The position numbers were made by a program, and so were the translations under genes. This document shows, piece after piece, positions 16,204 through 26,579 of a DNA stretch of 64,000 nucleotides. How positions within the stretch are numbered: the stretch's first letter is position 1; each line of letters starts with the position of its first letter. The notes under the pieces are model-generated. The model worked only from the letters and a program-made list of their open reading frames with translations. It had not been told where the DNA came from and did no database searches. Source of the DNA: Flavipsychrobacter stenotrophus (GTDB taxonomy: Bacteria; Bacteroidota; Bacteroidia; Chitinophagales; Chitinophagaceae); contig NZ_PPSL01000003.1 in the NCBI RefSeq assembly GCF_002954265.1, positions 744,001-808,000 on the forward strand, written 5' to 3'.

Positions 16204-17949
16204 TTAATTCTCTATCCTGTAAACCGGGTAGCGCATATAACCTGGCTCCATGTATTGCGAGTGGCGATAAACAAAATCGAGTTGGGCAGCACCGTTTTTG
16301 GCGAAGGCGGTGTCTTGCAGTCTTTTTTCGTCCAGTAAGCGCTTTAGGTTTGCATCCTCTTTAAGCATTTCTGCAGCCCGGTCTTCAAAAACATAGTCGC
16401 TGAAATATTCTTTTTGCTGCAGAATGCCATCAAAGAAATTCCATGCAAAGAAGCCATCGGGGGCGCTTGGTTCCAGTGTTTCTATGATATAGCGTTTGGC
16501 AGGTTGATTGAGTTTTATGAGATAGTCGCCCTTGCTTAATTTCATTTTTACAGTAGAGGGCGTTACCTGTATGTTTTTATGGAGGTAGTGTTTTTCATAG
16601 GGTTTAGGCCCGGTCTCATAATTGTCAATGTGGTAGGCGGTTACCGTGATGGTTGTATCAGATAGCAGTTTACTCATTTCTACACCGTTCCTTTTCAGCC
16701 TGCTGATAACCGGTGTCCATGCCCGCGGTATAATGTATGCTTTGGGGGCTGTTACTGTCTTTGAAGCAATAAAGTGATCGTAAAAAGGCACCTGTTTGGT
16801 AAAAGGCTTATTACGGTCGTAATACAGGCGAGGCTGCCCCGAAACCTCACTTGTTTTATGGCCGGCCATATAACCTTTGAAGGTCACCTTATCAGATCGA
16901 CTTGTATCTACCTTCCAGTCTAGTGGGAACTCTTTTTGTACTGCAAGTTCTGTTCTGTCGGCGGCTCTTACAGCTTTGATCTTTGAGGCATTCTCACCTG
17001 CTTCCCACGACATCCTTCTCATTAGGTCGTAAGTTGCTAATACCCGTTCTTTAAAGGGTTTCAACATATGCGTTTCGGGCACGTAGGCAATGGTCTGAAA
17101 AAGCGCAGCGTAGCCACTTGCAAAGCGGGGAGGCTCTATAAATTCGCGCCAGCCATTCATGGGTGTGTTATCAAAATCATTTACGTAGGGCACAAGGTCA
17201 TAACCAGCCGTCTTCATGTCTTTGTAGATAAGGGGTGTGAAGGTTTTGTACATAAATTCCCCTGTCTTACCACCCAGTTTATCATGTTGTGTAGGCAACA
17301 GTGTCATCACGTGTTGGTAATCAGCGCCATCGCTAACGTGGTTGTCTATAAATATATCAGGATCGAGTAGTGTGAATAGTTTTTCAAGGCTTCGTGTTTC
17401 TGCGGCGTCACACTTTATGAAGTCGCGGTTCAGATCCAGGTTTTGCGCATTCCCCCTGAAGCCATAGCTGGCGGGTCCGTTCTGGCTGGCACGGCTATAG
17501 CTGCCCCTGTTTAAAAAACCGCCTACATTATAAACTGGTATTACCGCAAGTATTACATTCCCAGGGATGAAATATCCATTTGCTACATCGCGCATCATCA
17601 TCATACTGGCATCAACGCCATCGGGTTCGCCAGCATGTATGCCGTTGTTAATGAGTATGATCACCTTGCCATCTCTATGCCAGTGTGCTTTGTTGAAATC
17701 GCCGTCAACAGCATAATACACTACATGTAGCGGGTAGCCACCATCGGTTTTGCCGGCAATTTCCATACTTATTTGTTCGCTACATGCGTCGAGTTTTTTG
17801 TAGAAATCAATTGCTTCACTCCAGGTAGCGGACTCTTTGCCGTCACTTTCCTCGAATGGCGTTTTCAATACTATCCTATTTTGTTTTGCAAATACTTGTG
17901 AAGAAAGCAATAAAGCAACGAGGACAAAAGAGATGGCTTGTTTATTCAT
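16204..17949 (-). CDS. Secreted M14-family zinc carboxypeptidase
   Basis: A 581-residue protein with a signal peptide (about 1-21, ending VFAK). The M14 catalytic core is in the first half: the zinc ligands of the HxxE motif in NNGIHAGEPDG, the third ligand in FIDNHVSDG, the NLDLNRDF substrate-binding segment, and a later YVPETHM segment that probably carries the catalytic Glu. The C-terminal 200 residues are beta-rich and not recognised. The enzyme should remove C-terminal residues from peptides in the periplasm or outside. It is a single gene, convergent with the SET gene and divergent from the histidine kinase. Confidence 0.88.
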   Translation of the reverse strand: MNKQAISFVLVALLLSSQVFAKQNRIVLKTPFEESDGKESATWSEAIDFYKKLDACSEQISMEIAGKTDGGYPLHVVYYAVDGDFNKAHWHRDGKVIILINNGIHAGEPDGVDASMMMMRDVANGYFIPGNVILAVIPVYNVGGFLNRGSYSRASQNGPASYGFRGNAQNLDLNRDFIKCDAAETRSLEKLFTLLDPDIFIDNHVSDGADYQHVMTLLPTQHDKLGGKTGEFMYKTFTPLIYKDMKTAGYDLVPYVNDFDNTPMNGWREFIEPPRFASGYAALFQTIAYVPETHMLKPFKERVLATYDLMRRMSWEAGENASKIKAVRAADRTELAVQKEFPLDWKVDTSRSDKVTFKGYMAGHKTSEVSGQPRLYYDRNKPFTKQVPFYDHFIASKTVTAPKAYIIPRAWTPVISRLKRNGVEMSKLLSDTTITVTAYHIDNYETGPKPYEKHYLHKNIQVTPSTVKMKLSKGDYLIKLNQPAKRYIIETLEPSAPDGFFAWNFFDGILQQKEYFSDYVFEDRAAEMLKEDANLKRLLDEKRLQDTAFAKNGAAQLDFVYRHSQYMEPGYMRYPVYRIEN

Positions 17950-18044
17950 TTATCTGGTTTAAAGCAGCAAAATACTCATTTTTTCACCCATGAACTTAAT
18001 GGCGTGCAAAGGTTAAAGAGCATATAAAAAATGTATGGCACAAT

Positions 18045-18073
18045 TTGACGACCTTTATACTTTATTATATTTG
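18045..18073 (+). promoter_or_regulatory. Promoter of the histidine kinase, close to the start codon
   Basis: TTG (18045-18047), an 18-nt spacer and TATATTTG (18066-18073) make a good Bacteroidota-type promoter. Its -7 box ends six bases before the ATG at 18080, so the transcript would be nearly leaderless and the longer frame from 18035 would not be translated. Confidence 0.55.
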
Positions 18074-18079
18074 TTCTGC

Positions 18080-19363
18080 ATGAAAAGAATATTCCCCTTA
18101 ATAGTCGTCCTTATCTCGCTTTCTGTAATTGGTATCCTGTTCATCCAGATGTCGTGGATCAATAATGCAATTGCGCTCAAGCACGATGAATTTGAACGTG
18201 GGGTAGAGAGTGCCATGGTGAAAGTGCGGGAGAGCCTGTACAGCAAGTACCTGATGAAGAGCGGGGAGAACTTTTTCAATGAAGAAAGCAAGGAAAACAA
18301 GCTGAGGAACGAATTTGCGGTGCTGGGCAATTTTACCAACGAAGAGTTGAAAGAGAGCATTGACAAGGCATTGGAGCAGAATAACATTAAGTATAAGTAT
18401 GAGTACGGCGTAACCAATATTTTCAGGAACATCATCTACCAGTCAGACGGGTTTCATGTGTCTGACATGCATAAAGACCACATGATAGAGTTGGCCCCCA
18501 AAGATGCCATACGCGGGCGAGAAACACTGTTTCTGAACATAAAAGAGAACAAAAACCAGGTGATAGGGGAGATGTGGTGGATGATCGTAGCGTCCATTGT
18601 CTTCACCTGTATCATCATACTGGCATTTGCACTTACCGTGCGTACATTGCTCAATCAGAAGAATATATCTGAGATAAAGTCGGACTTTATCAATAACATG
18701 ACCCATGAGCTGAAAACCCCGCTGGCCACCATTTCTCTGGCCATAGATGCCCTCACCAATGAAAAGGTGATACATGATACAGACAAGATAAAGCTGTATA
18801 GCGGCATGATAAAGGAGGAGAATAAGCGCATGAATAAGCAGGTAGAGAAGATTCTGCAGGCTGCCCGCCTTGAAAAAGAAGAGTTGAAACTAAACCTGCA
18901 GGAGCTGGATGTAAGACAGGTGATCAACAAGGTTACCGATAACCTTGCACTACAGATACAGGAGAAAAATGGCGCACTGAACCTGAAGCTGAACGCCACC
19001 AACAACAAGATAGAGGCCGATGACGTCCATTTCTCCAACATCATCTTCAACCTGTTGGATAATGCCATGAAATACTCTACAAAGGCACCATACATAGAGG
19101 TGGAAACACTGAATACCAGCACAGGTGCCCTGGCTATAAAAATCAAAGACAATGGTATTGGTATGGATAAAGAGACCCAATCGCGCATATTTGAGCGCTT
19201 TTTCAGGGCCCATACCGGCAATCTGCACAATGTGAAGGGCTTCGGGTTGGGCCTTAGCTATGTAAAAGCCATTGTTGATGCACATGATGGTAAAATAAGA
19301 GTGGAAAGTGCTCCCGGAAAGGGCAGTACATTCACAATTACCTTCCCGGTTAAGGAGTCCTGA
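18080..19363 (+). CDS. Membrane sensor histidine kinase (orphan)
   Basis: A 427-residue kinase from the ATG at 18080. Two membrane segments (about 5-24 and 167-187) bracket a periplasmic sensor region of about 140 residues. A HisKA domain follows with the phospho-accepting His in MTHELKTPLATI (His209). The ATPase domain shows an N box (IIFNLLDNAMKYS), G1 (DNGIGM), an F box (FERFFR) and G2 (GFGLGLS). It autophosphorylates and passes phosphate to a response regulator, but no regulator gene is nearby. It lies just upstream of the act operon on the same strand, with about 300 bp between, so a functional link is possible but unproven. Confidence 0.93.
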   Translation: MKRIFPLIVVLISLSVIGILFIQMSWINNAIALKHDEFERGVESAMVKVRESLYSKYLMKSGENFFNEESKENKLRNEFAVLGNFTNEELKESIDKALEQNNIKYKYEYGVTNIFRNIIYQSDGFHVSDMHKDHMIELAPKDAIRGRETLFLNIKENKNQVIGEMWWMIVASIVFTCIIILAFALTVRTLLNQKNISEIKSDFINNMTHELKTPLATISLAIDALTNEKVIHDTDKIKLYSGMIKEENKRMNKQVEKILQAARLEKEELKLNLQELDVRQVINKVTDNLALQIQEKNGALNLKLNATNNKIEADDVHFSNIIFNLLDNAMKYSTKAPYIEVETLNTSTGALAIKIKDNGIGMDKETQSRIFERFFRAHTGNLHNVKGFGLGLSYVKAIVDAHDGKIRVESAPGKGSTFTITFPVKES

Positions 19364-19669
19364 TCATTTCAATAGAATTTCCCAATACTATACCGGTTAA
19401 CGTAACACTCTATAGCTTAAAAGAATAGAGTTGCATGGCTTGTTCTGTTTACTTTTGTGAAGTAAAAATTAAACACAATGCTTTTCATAATTGGGAATAA
19501 ATCGGGGTGATGGTGGCCTGATGTTTGTTAGCTAAATGTCATTTTTATTTTTTTTCCTGACAATAAAATGACATTGCAAAAATAAAAATTAATAAAAAAG
19601 GGCTGAAACCCGCGCCAATACTGACAAAAATTTTTTACGAAATGTGTTTTAAGTTTCAGCATTGTGTTG

Positions 19670-19677
19670 TAGTTTTG
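19670..19677 (+). promoter_or_regulatory. Candidate -7 box of the act operon promoter
   Basis: TAGTTTTG matches TAnnTTTG. It lies inside the longest possible actA frame (from 19642) and 45 bases before a GTG at 19723, supporting the later start. The -33 element is weak. Confidence 0.4.
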
Positions 19678-19722
19678 CCCTCGCTTCAATATAAAGGAAA
19701 GTTAATTTTCAAATTTATACAC

Positions 19723-21003
19723 GTGCCAGAATCAATATTGCAACTGTTTCGTATATCCTCCCGTACTGCTCTCGCAGTAATATACGCTCTGATCCTGTTC
19801 AGCAACACAGCAACCGCTGCTCCTGATGGAAAGGCTTTATTCCAGTCAAACTGTGCTTCATGTCACAATCCGTTGAAGGATGCGACAGGTCCTGCACTGA
19901 AGGGTATCAATGCTACCTTCCCTAGTAAGGAATGGGGTTACAACTGGGTACATAACTCAGCTGCCGTTATCGCAAGTGGCGATAAGATGGCTGTTGAAAT
20001 GTATAACAAGTTCAACAAAGCAGCGATGACTGCATTTCCTCAGTTGAAAAATGAGGAGATCGATGCCATATTTGCTTATGTAAACTCAGTTACACCTTCT
20101 GCTGCTCCTACTGCCGGCGGTACAGGTGCTCAGTCTGAAGGTTCTGCAGATAGCAATGGTTATCTGTACGTTATCATCACTTTGTCTCTTCTAGTATTGG
20201 TAGTTATTCTTTGGAAAGCCAACCAGGCATTGAGCCGGGCTGCTAACGATAAGGAAGGCATCATCAACGAAAAAGAAGTTCCGCTTTACAGAAATAAGGT
20301 TGTTATAGCAATGGTTGCTATCGTAGCATTCATAATGGCTGGTTACTGGTTAGTAAACGGTGCTATCAACGAAGGTCGCCAGCAGAACTACCGTCCTATT
20401 CAACCAATATTCTACTCTCACAAAGTTCACGCAGGTATCAACCAGATCAACTGTCTGTATTGCCACGCAGGTGCTGAAAAGAGCCGTCAGGGTATGATTC
20501 CTTCATCTAATGTGTGTATGAACTGTCACAAACAGATCAATGAGTACACAGGCGAAAAGGATATGCCATTGAAGACCGCAGAAGGTAAGGTAATCAACGG
20601 TACTGAAGAGATCAAGAAGTTGTACGAATATGCAGGATGGGATCCGGTAGCTAAGAAATACAAGTTGAACGCTGATGGCAGCATTGCTGCAACACCGATC
20701 AAGTGGGTTAAGATCCACAATCTTCCTGACCACGTTTATTTCAATCACTCACAGCACGTGAAAGTAGGCCAGGTACAGTGCCAGCGTTGCCACGGAGAGA
20801 TCACTGAAATGGATGAAGTTTACCAGTTCGCTCCATTGTCAATGGGCTGGTGTATCAACTGTCACCGTCAGACACAGGTTAAATTCGATAATGATTACTA
20901 CAGCATATTCGCTAAGTATCGTGAAGAGATCAAGTCTGGTAAGCGTACAGGTGTAACAGTTGAAGAACTGGGCGGTACAGAGTGCCAGAAGTGCCACTAC
21001 TAA
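19723..21003 (+). CDS. actA: Alternative complex III subunit ActA, multiheme cytochrome c
   Basis: ActA carries electrons within alternative complex III, a quinol:acceptor oxidoreductase. Six CxxCH heme motifs are visible: CASCH in an N-terminal single-heme cytochrome c domain, then CLYCH, CMNCH, CQRCH, CINCH and CQKCH in the C-terminal domain. Two membrane segments (around YLYVIITLSLLVLVVILW and VVIAMVAIVAFIMAGYW) separate them. ActA is usually described with five hemes, so the first domain is an addition that could pass electrons on to the oxidase; that is inference. The GTG at 19723 gives a plausible signal peptide (ending NTATA). An ATG at 19642 is in frame but upstream of the promoter box. 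It is the first gene of the operon. Confidence 0.93.
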   Translation: MPESILQLFRISSRTALAVIYALILFSNTATAAPDGKALFQSNCASCHNPLKDATGPALKGINATFPSKEWGYNWVHNSAAVIASGDKMAVEMYNKFNKAAMTAFPQLKNEEIDAIFAYVNSVTPSAAPTAGGTGAQSEGSADSNGYLYVIITLSLLVLVVILWKANQALSRAANDKEGIINEKEVPLYRNKVVIAMVAIVAFIMAGYWLVNGAINEGRQQNYRPIQPIFYSHKVHAGINQINCLYCHAGAEKSRQGMIPSSNVCMNCHKQINEYTGEKDMPLKTAEGKVINGTEEIKKLYEYAGWDPVAKKYKLNADGSIAATPIKWVKIHNLPDHVYFNHSQHVKVGQVQCQRCHGEITEMDEVYQFAPLSMGWCINCHRQTQVKFDNDYYSIFAKYREEIKSGKRTGVTVEELGGTECQKCHY

Positions 21004-21106
21004 TTTAGATTTTTGATTACGCATAATATATAGTTGGTAGGATACAGGTACAGTAAGTACTGATTTTACTGATCTTAAGTTTTGACTTTGAATTTTGAAT
21101 AAATAT

Positions 21107-24100
21107 ATGTCTCAAAAACAATATTGGACGGGTCTGGAAGAGTTAAATAATCCTGCTGCTCATCAGGAATTAGCACAAAACGAGTTCAAGGAAGAGCTTC
21201 CGTTCGACCTGAGCGAAACCGTTCTTGGCGCCTCTACTCCCCGCCGCGACTTTTTGAAGTTCCTGGGTTTCAGCACGCTTGCCGCTACTGTGGTATCGAG
21301 CTGCGAAATGCCGGTGCGTAAAGCTATTCCTTATGCTATCAAGCCTGAGGATATCACGCCTGGTGTACCTAACTATTACGCATCTACGTTTGTTGATGGT
21401 GGCGATTATTGCGCTGTTATCATCAAAACGCGTGATGGTCGTCCTATTAAAGTAGAGGGCAATGAAATGTCATCTATCACAAGGGGTGGTTCTTCAGCAA
21501 GAGTACAGGCTTCTGTATTGAACCTTTATGATAAGGCTCGTTTGCGTTTCCCGGGTTCTCCTGCCGCTGATGGCAAGGGAATGAAGAACGTAGAATCTAC
21601 ATTCGAAGCTATTGATAAGATGGTGAAAGAAGGTATCGGTACTAAGCCGGGTTACCTCCTTACCAATTCAATACTCAGCCTTTCTACAAAAGAGATTATT
21701 GCTCAGTTCCTCGCTAAGTATCCTAATGTAAAGCATGTTGTTTATGATGCCATATCATATTCAGGTATGCTGCAGGCTAACGAAGCAAGCTACGGCAAGC
21801 GCACATTACCTACTTACCATTTCGATAAGGCGCAGACTATTGTTAGTTTGGGTGCTGATTTCCTTGGTACATGGTTATCTCCTGTTGAATTCGCTAAGAG
21901 CTATGCACGAGGCCGTAAGGTAAGCGCAAAGAACTTCAAAATATCTAAGCACTACCAGGTAGAGTCTAACCACACTATCACCGGTGCTGCTGCAGATAAC
22001 AGGGCTACTTGCCGTCCATCTGAAATGGGCCTTGTTGCTACCGCTCTTTATAATGAAGTGACAGGTGGTGCAAAAGTAGCTTTACCAAGTGCTAAGCTTA
22101 CCGAAATGGTAGCTAAGGCAGCTGCTGATCTGAAGAAGGGCAACGGTATGGTAGTTTGCGGATCAAACGATGTAAACGTACAGATCGTTATCAATGCGAT
22201 CAATGATAAAATAGGTGCTAACGGTACTACTGTTAACTGGACCACTACCAGCAATTTAAGGCAGGGTATAGATAGCGAAATGGTAGCATTGACAGAGGCT
22301 ATGGCTGCAGGACAGGTTGGTTCTGTATTCATCCACGGTGCAAACCCTGTTTATGAGTACTTCGACGGTAAGAAATTTGCTGATGGTCTTGCAAAAGTTC
22401 CATTGACCGTTTCTTTCGCAGAGCGCATGGACGAAACCGCTGAAAAGTGTAAGTTCCTTGTACCTGATCATCACTACCTGGAAAGCTGGGGTGATGCTGA
22501 GCCAAAGCCTAACTACATCAGCCTGATGCAGCCGGGTATCGCTCCATTGTTCAAGACGCGTTCATTCCAGGATTCATTGATGACATGGGCTGGTAACACT
22601 ACCCGTTTCGAAGATTTCTGGAAAACATACTGGACTAACAAACTGGGTAGCCAGGCAAATTTTGAAAAAGCATTGCAGGACGGCGTTATTGAGCCGGCCG
22701 GTGATATGCCAATAGGTGGTGCTGCATTTGCAGGTAATGTAAATGATGCTATTGCAAAAATAAACGGTAAGAAAGCAGGTGCAGGCATGGAAGTGATGAT
22801 CTACCAGAAGGTAGCCATCGGCCATGGTGGTGCATGGAGTAATAACCCATGGTTGCTGGAAATGCCGGATCCGATCACTCGCGCTACCTGGGACAATTAC
22901 GCTTGCGTATCTCCTAAGAAAGCAAGAGAAATGGGTGCTGAACTGACCGGTATCAATGAAGTAGAACCTAAGAAACACGTTATTACAGTTAAGGGTGCTA
23001 ACTACTCAGTTAACCTTCCTTTGATAGTAGTACCGGGTATGCATAACGATGTAGTTGCAATAGCTGTAGGTTATGGCCGTGGCCTTAACGTAGGCCGTGC
23101 AGGTGCAAGCGATAGCGCTACAGGTATGGGTGGCAGAAATGCTTATCCTTTCGCATCATACAACGGTGTAAACTTTGAAGGTGCTTCTGCAGCTACGGTT
23201 ACTATGACAGATCAACTGTTTGAAGTAGCGGTAACACAGACTCACAATAGCTACGAAGCTCGCCCGATCATTCATGAGTTCACTCTTGAAGAGTTCGAAA
23301 AAGATCCTAAGATCCTGTTGAAGGAGCGTTATAAGGAAGTAGGTGAGTTCGCACAGCCTTTGCTTACTGAAGAAGGTAAGGAAAGTGAAGAGGAAAAAGT
23401 AATGGATGCCAAGCTGGACGAATCATATCGCACAGAAGGTACTCTTTATGATAATTACGAATACAATGGTTTGAAGTGGGGTCTTTCTATAGATCTTAAC
23501 AGCTGTACAGGTTGTGGTGCATGTATCATAGGTTGCCAGGCAGAAAACAACGTTTCTGTAGTTGGTAAAGAGCATGTAATGAAGTCGCATGAAATGCACT
23601 GGATCCGTATCGACCGTTACTTCAGTGGTATGCCTGATAATCCGGATTCTATCCAGACCGTATTCCAGCCTATGCTTTGCCAGCATTGCGATAATGCTCC
23701 TTGTGAGAACGTTTGTCCCGTGTCTGCAACCAACCATAGCAGTGAAGGTTTGAACCAGATGGCTTACAACCGTTGCATTGGTACTAAGTATTGCGCTAAT
23801 AACTGCCCTTACAAAGTACGTCACTTCAACTGGATGGACTGGAATGGTGCTGATGCTTTCGCTGATAACGCATTCGAAGATTACCGTCGTGATGATATCA
23901 ATGATGATCTGACCCGCATGGTATTGAATCCTGATGTTACGGTTCGTAGCCGTGGTGTAATGGAGAAATGTACTTTCTGCGTTCAGCGTTTACAGGATGC
24001 TAAGTTGGCAGCTAAGAAGCTTGGTCGTCCTATGAAGGATGGTGAAGCGCGCACAGCTTGCCAGCAGGCTTGCCCTTCAGATGCGATCACTTTTGGTAAC

Positions 24101-24298
24101 GTGAATGATAAGGAAAGTAACATTTACAAGGTGCGCAAGCAGGAACATGCAGAACGTCTGTTCTATGTACTGGAGCACATCCACACATTGCCAAACGTTA
24201 ACTACCTTGCTAAGATCCGTAACACAGAAGAGTTACATTCAGGTAAAGAGAACGATCCTAAGAACATCAAGGATGGTTTCCTGGAAGATCACATCTAA
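21107..24298 (+). CDS. actB: Alternative complex III subunit ActB (molybdopterin-oxidoreductase-like and iron-sulfur fusion)
   Basis: The ATG at 21107 is chosen over an in-frame TTG 12 bases earlier, giving 1063 residues. The N-terminus has a twin-arginine-like signal (STPRRDFLKFLGFST). A long domain related to molybdopterin oxidoreductases (about residues 50-760) follows. The C-terminal ferredoxin-like part has four cysteine clusters: CTGCGACIIGC, CQHCDNAPCENVC, CIGTKYCANNC, and CTFC with a later CQQAC. ActB lies on the periplasmic face and links quinol oxidation at ActC to the hemes. In this family the first domain generally lacks the molybdenum cofactor. It is in an operon with actA, 103 bp downstream. 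Confidence 0.96.
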   Translation: MSQKQYWTGLEELNNPAAHQELAQNEFKEELPFDLSETVLGASTPRRDFLKFLGFSTLAATVVSSCEMPVRKAIPYAIKPEDITPGVPNYYASTFVDGGDYCAVIIKTRDGRPIKVEGNEMSSITRGGSSARVQASVLNLYDKARLRFPGSPAADGKGMKNVESTFEAIDKMVKEGIGTKPGYLLTNSILSLSTKEIIAQFLAKYPNVKHVVYDAISYSGMLQANEASYGKRTLPTYHFDKAQTIVSLGADFLGTWLSPVEFAKSYARGRKVSAKNFKISKHYQVESNHTITGAAADNRATCRPSEMGLVATALYNEVTGGAKVALPSAKLTEMVAKAAADLKKGNGMVVCGSNDVNVQIVINAINDKIGANGTTVNWTTTSNLRQGIDSEMVALTEAMAAGQVGSVFIHGANPVYEYFDGKKFADGLAKVPLTVSFAERMDETAEKCKFLVPDHHYLESWGDAEPKPNYISLMQPGIAPLFKTRSFQDSLMTWAGNTTRFEDFWKTYWTNKLGSQANFEKALQDGVIEPAGDMPIGGAAFAGNVNDAIAKINGKKAGAGMEVMIYQKVAIGHGGAWSNNPWLLEMPDPITRATWDNYACVSPKKAREMGAELTGINEVEPKKHVITVKGANYSVNLPLIVVPGMHNDVVAIAVGYGRGLNVGRAGASDSATGMGGRNAYPFASYNGVNFEGASAATVTMTDQLFEVAVTQTHNSYEARPIIHEFTLEEFEKDPKILLKERYKEVGEFAQPLLTEEGKESEEEKVMDAKLDESYRTEGTLYDNYEYNGLKWGLSIDLNSCTGCGACIIGCQAENNVSVVGKEHVMKSHEMHWIRIDRYFSGMPDNPDSIQTVFQPMLCQHCDNAPCENVCPVSATNHSSEGLNQMAYNRCIGTKYCANNCPYKVRHFNWMDWNGADAFADNAFEDYRRDDINDDLTRMVLNPDVTVRSRGVMEKCTFCVQRLQDAKLAAKKLGRPMKDGEARTACQQACPSDAITFGNVNDKESNIYKVRKQEHAERLFYVLEHIHTLPNVNYLAKIRNTEELHSGKENDPKNIKDGFLEDHI

Positions 24299-24411
24299 TC
24301 AGGGGTTAACAGAGAATAAGAGTTTAGGAAATAGTTTTTTTTATATAGATTAAGAAGAGGTGGTAAGGCAGTTGCATTATTACTTCACTGTTAAAATACT
24401 AATTACGTGCT

Positions 24412-25875
24412 ATGCATATTAAGTACGAATCTTTTGTAAGGGAGCCACTTGTAGATGGAGACAAAGATTACCATCAGGTATCGGAAGATATCATACGGCC
24501 TATTGAAGGAAAACCGGGCCGCATGTGGTATGTGGGCTTTTTCTTTGCACTGGCTTTACTGGCCTATGGCGTTTTTTCGGTGTCATGGGCGGTATACTGG
24601 GGCTTAGGTACCTGGGGCGTTAACCGTACCATCGGTTGGGGTTGGGATATCACCAACTTCGTATGGTGGGTAGGTATTGGTCACGCGGGTACATTGATCT
24701 CTGCGATCTTGTTGCTCTTCCGTCAGGGATGGCGTACAGGGGTAAACAGAGCAGCGGAAGCGATGACAATCTTCGCGGTAATGTGTGCGGGTCAGTTCCC
24801 GATATGGCACATGGGTCGTGTTTGGGATGCATTCTTCGTATTGCCTTTGCCTAACTCACGTGGTCCGCTTTGGCCTAACTTCGATTCTCCGCTCCTTTGG
24901 GACGTATTCGCGATCTCTACTTACTTCACAGTGTCTTTGTTGTTCTGGTACTCAGGTTTGATCCCGGATTTCGCTCTGGTTCGTGACCGCGCTAAAACAA
25001 ACTTCCGCAAAATGATGTACGGTTTCGCATCATTCGGTTGGACAGGTACAGCTAAGAACTGGCAGCGCCAGGAAGCATTAGCGCTTGTATTGGCTGGTTT
25101 GTCTACTCCACTGGTACTTTCTGTACACACGATCGTATCTTTTGACTTTGCTACTTCAGTTATTCCGGGATGGCATACTACCATCTTCCCTCCATACTTC
25201 GTTGCGGGTGCGGTATTCTCAGGCTTCGCGATGGTGAACACCCTGTTGGTTATTACCCGTAAGATCCTTCATCTTGAAGAGTATATTACTATCGGTCACC
25301 TTGAAGCGATGAATAAAGTAATCGTGTTAACAGGTTCTATAGTTGGTATCGCTTACCTTACTGAGTTGTTCATTGCATGGTACAGTCAGTCATGGGGTGA
25401 AATGGCAGCGTTCCAATGGCGTATCTTAGGTCCATACTGGTGGAGCTACTGGGCGATGATGACCTGCAACGTAGTATCTCCGCAGTTGTTCTGGGTAAAG
25501 AAGCTTCGTCGTAACATTCCGTTTACCTTCATTATGTCTATCGTGGTGAATATCGGTATGTGGTTCGAGCGTTTCGTTATCATCGTAACCTCTACTTACC
25601 GTGACTGGATTCCTGGTAGCTGGGCATACTACAGCCCAACATGGCCTGAGGTTGGTTTCTACCTGGGTACGTTCGGTTTGTTCTTTACATGTTACTTCCT
25701 GTTCGCTAAATATTTCCCTGTTATTGCGGTTGCAGAAATTAAGTTTGTTCTTAAGACATCTGGCGACAACTACAAGAGAGGTATGGCTAAGTACGAAGAG
25801 CAATCAAGTGAATCGTTCATTGAGATGGTTACAAGCCACCACGATGAAGAGCATCACGAACCTGCTCATCACTAA
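24412..25875 (+). CDS. actC: Alternative complex III subunit ActC, NrfD-like quinol-binding membrane protein
   Basis: A 487-residue integral membrane protein of the NrfD/PsrC family with about ten hydrophobic segments and a cytoplasmic-type N-terminus (MHIKYESFVREPLVDGDKDY). ActC is the main quinol-oxidising membrane subunit. The C-terminus is His- and Glu-rich (DEEHHEPAHH). Its length and order after actB fit the standard act operon. The coding strand is rich in GGT, TTC and CGT codons, as expected for a highly expressed gene. Confidence 0.95.
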   Translation: MHIKYESFVREPLVDGDKDYHQVSEDIIRPIEGKPGRMWYVGFFFALALLAYGVFSVSWAVYWGLGTWGVNRTIGWGWDITNFVWWVGIGHAGTLISAILLLFRQGWRTGVNRAAEAMTIFAVMCAGQFPIWHMGRVWDAFFVLPLPNSRGPLWPNFDSPLLWDVFAISTYFTVSLLFWYSGLIPDFALVRDRAKTNFRKMMYGFASFGWTGTAKNWQRQEALALVLAGLSTPLVLSVHTIVSFDFATSVIPGWHTTIFPPYFVAGAVFSGFAMVNTLLVITRKILHLEEYITIGHLEAMNKVIVLTGSIVGIAYLTELFIAWYSQSWGEMAAFQWRILGPYWWSYWAMMTCNVVSPQLFWVKKLRRNIPFTFIMSIVVNIGMWFERFVIIVTSTYRDWIPGSWAYYSPTWPEVGFYLGTFGLFFTCYFLFAKYFPVIAVAEIKFVLKTSGDNYKRGMAKYEEQSSESFIEMVTSHHDEEHHEPAHH

Positions 25876-25937
25876 TCAGGAAGGCCTGCGGGTCAGAACG
25901 TTTAAAATTTTTAGTTTTTAGTTTTAAGTTTTTTAAA

Positions 25938-26516
25938 ATGGCTATAAAGAAATTTGCGGTAGCGGCTTACGATGATGAGGATGTATTATTTCCTGCAGTA
26001 AGTAAGGTTCGTCGCAGCGGTTACAAAATGCATGATGTTTACACTCCTTTCCCGGTTCACGGTCTTGATGTGGCTATGGGATTGAAGGAAACTGATTTGC
26101 ACATTGCCGGTTTTATATATGGTTTGTGTGGTACATCTACAGCAGTAGGTTTTATCTCATGGATATATACAATAGACTGGAAGATCAATTACGGTGGTAA
26201 ACCACACTTTTCACTTCCGGCCTGGATACCGATCACTTTCGAGTTGACAGTATTGTTTGCCGCGGTAGGAATGGTGCTTACTTTCTGCTATCTCAACCAG
26301 ATAATGCCGGGTGTTAAGAAACACGTTTTCCATCCGCGCCAGAGCGATGATCTGTTCATTCTTACTTTAGAGTTGAACAATCATACTTCAGAAGCTGATG
26401 CTATCGCATTTCTGAAATCTACAGGAGCAAAAGAAACTTCTATACAGATGGCAGAAGAAAGCTGGTGGTATGGCCGTTGGGATAAGAAAGAAGAGTACGA
26501 AGCATTGAATGCTTAA
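25938..26516 (+). CDS. actD: Alternative complex III subunit ActD (DUF3341)
   Basis: A 192-residue protein with an N-terminal domain (KFAVAAYDDEDVLFPAVSKV, then MHDVYTPFPVHGLD) that is diagnostic of ActD. Two membrane helices lie around residues 58-80 and 96-118, and a soluble tail ends the protein. ActD is a small membrane subunit of alternative complex III. The 62-bp spacer before it is nearly pure T and A (TTTTTAGTTTTTAGTTTTAAG-like), similar to spacers upstream of actB and of the gene at 34122. Confidence 0.94.
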   Translation: MAIKKFAVAAYDDEDVLFPAVSKVRRSGYKMHDVYTPFPVHGLDVAMGLKETDLHIAGFIYGLCGTSTAVGFISWIYTIDWKINYGGKPHFSLPAWIPITFELTVLFAAVGMVLTFCYLNQIMPGVKKHVFHPRQSDDLFILTLELNNHTSEADAIAFLKSTGAKETSIQMAEESWWYGRWDKKEEYEALNA

Positions 26517-26579
26517 TTAAGTAGTCAGTATTTAGGTTACCGACACTTTATTTTTTGAAATTCGAATTTTACTTAGATT

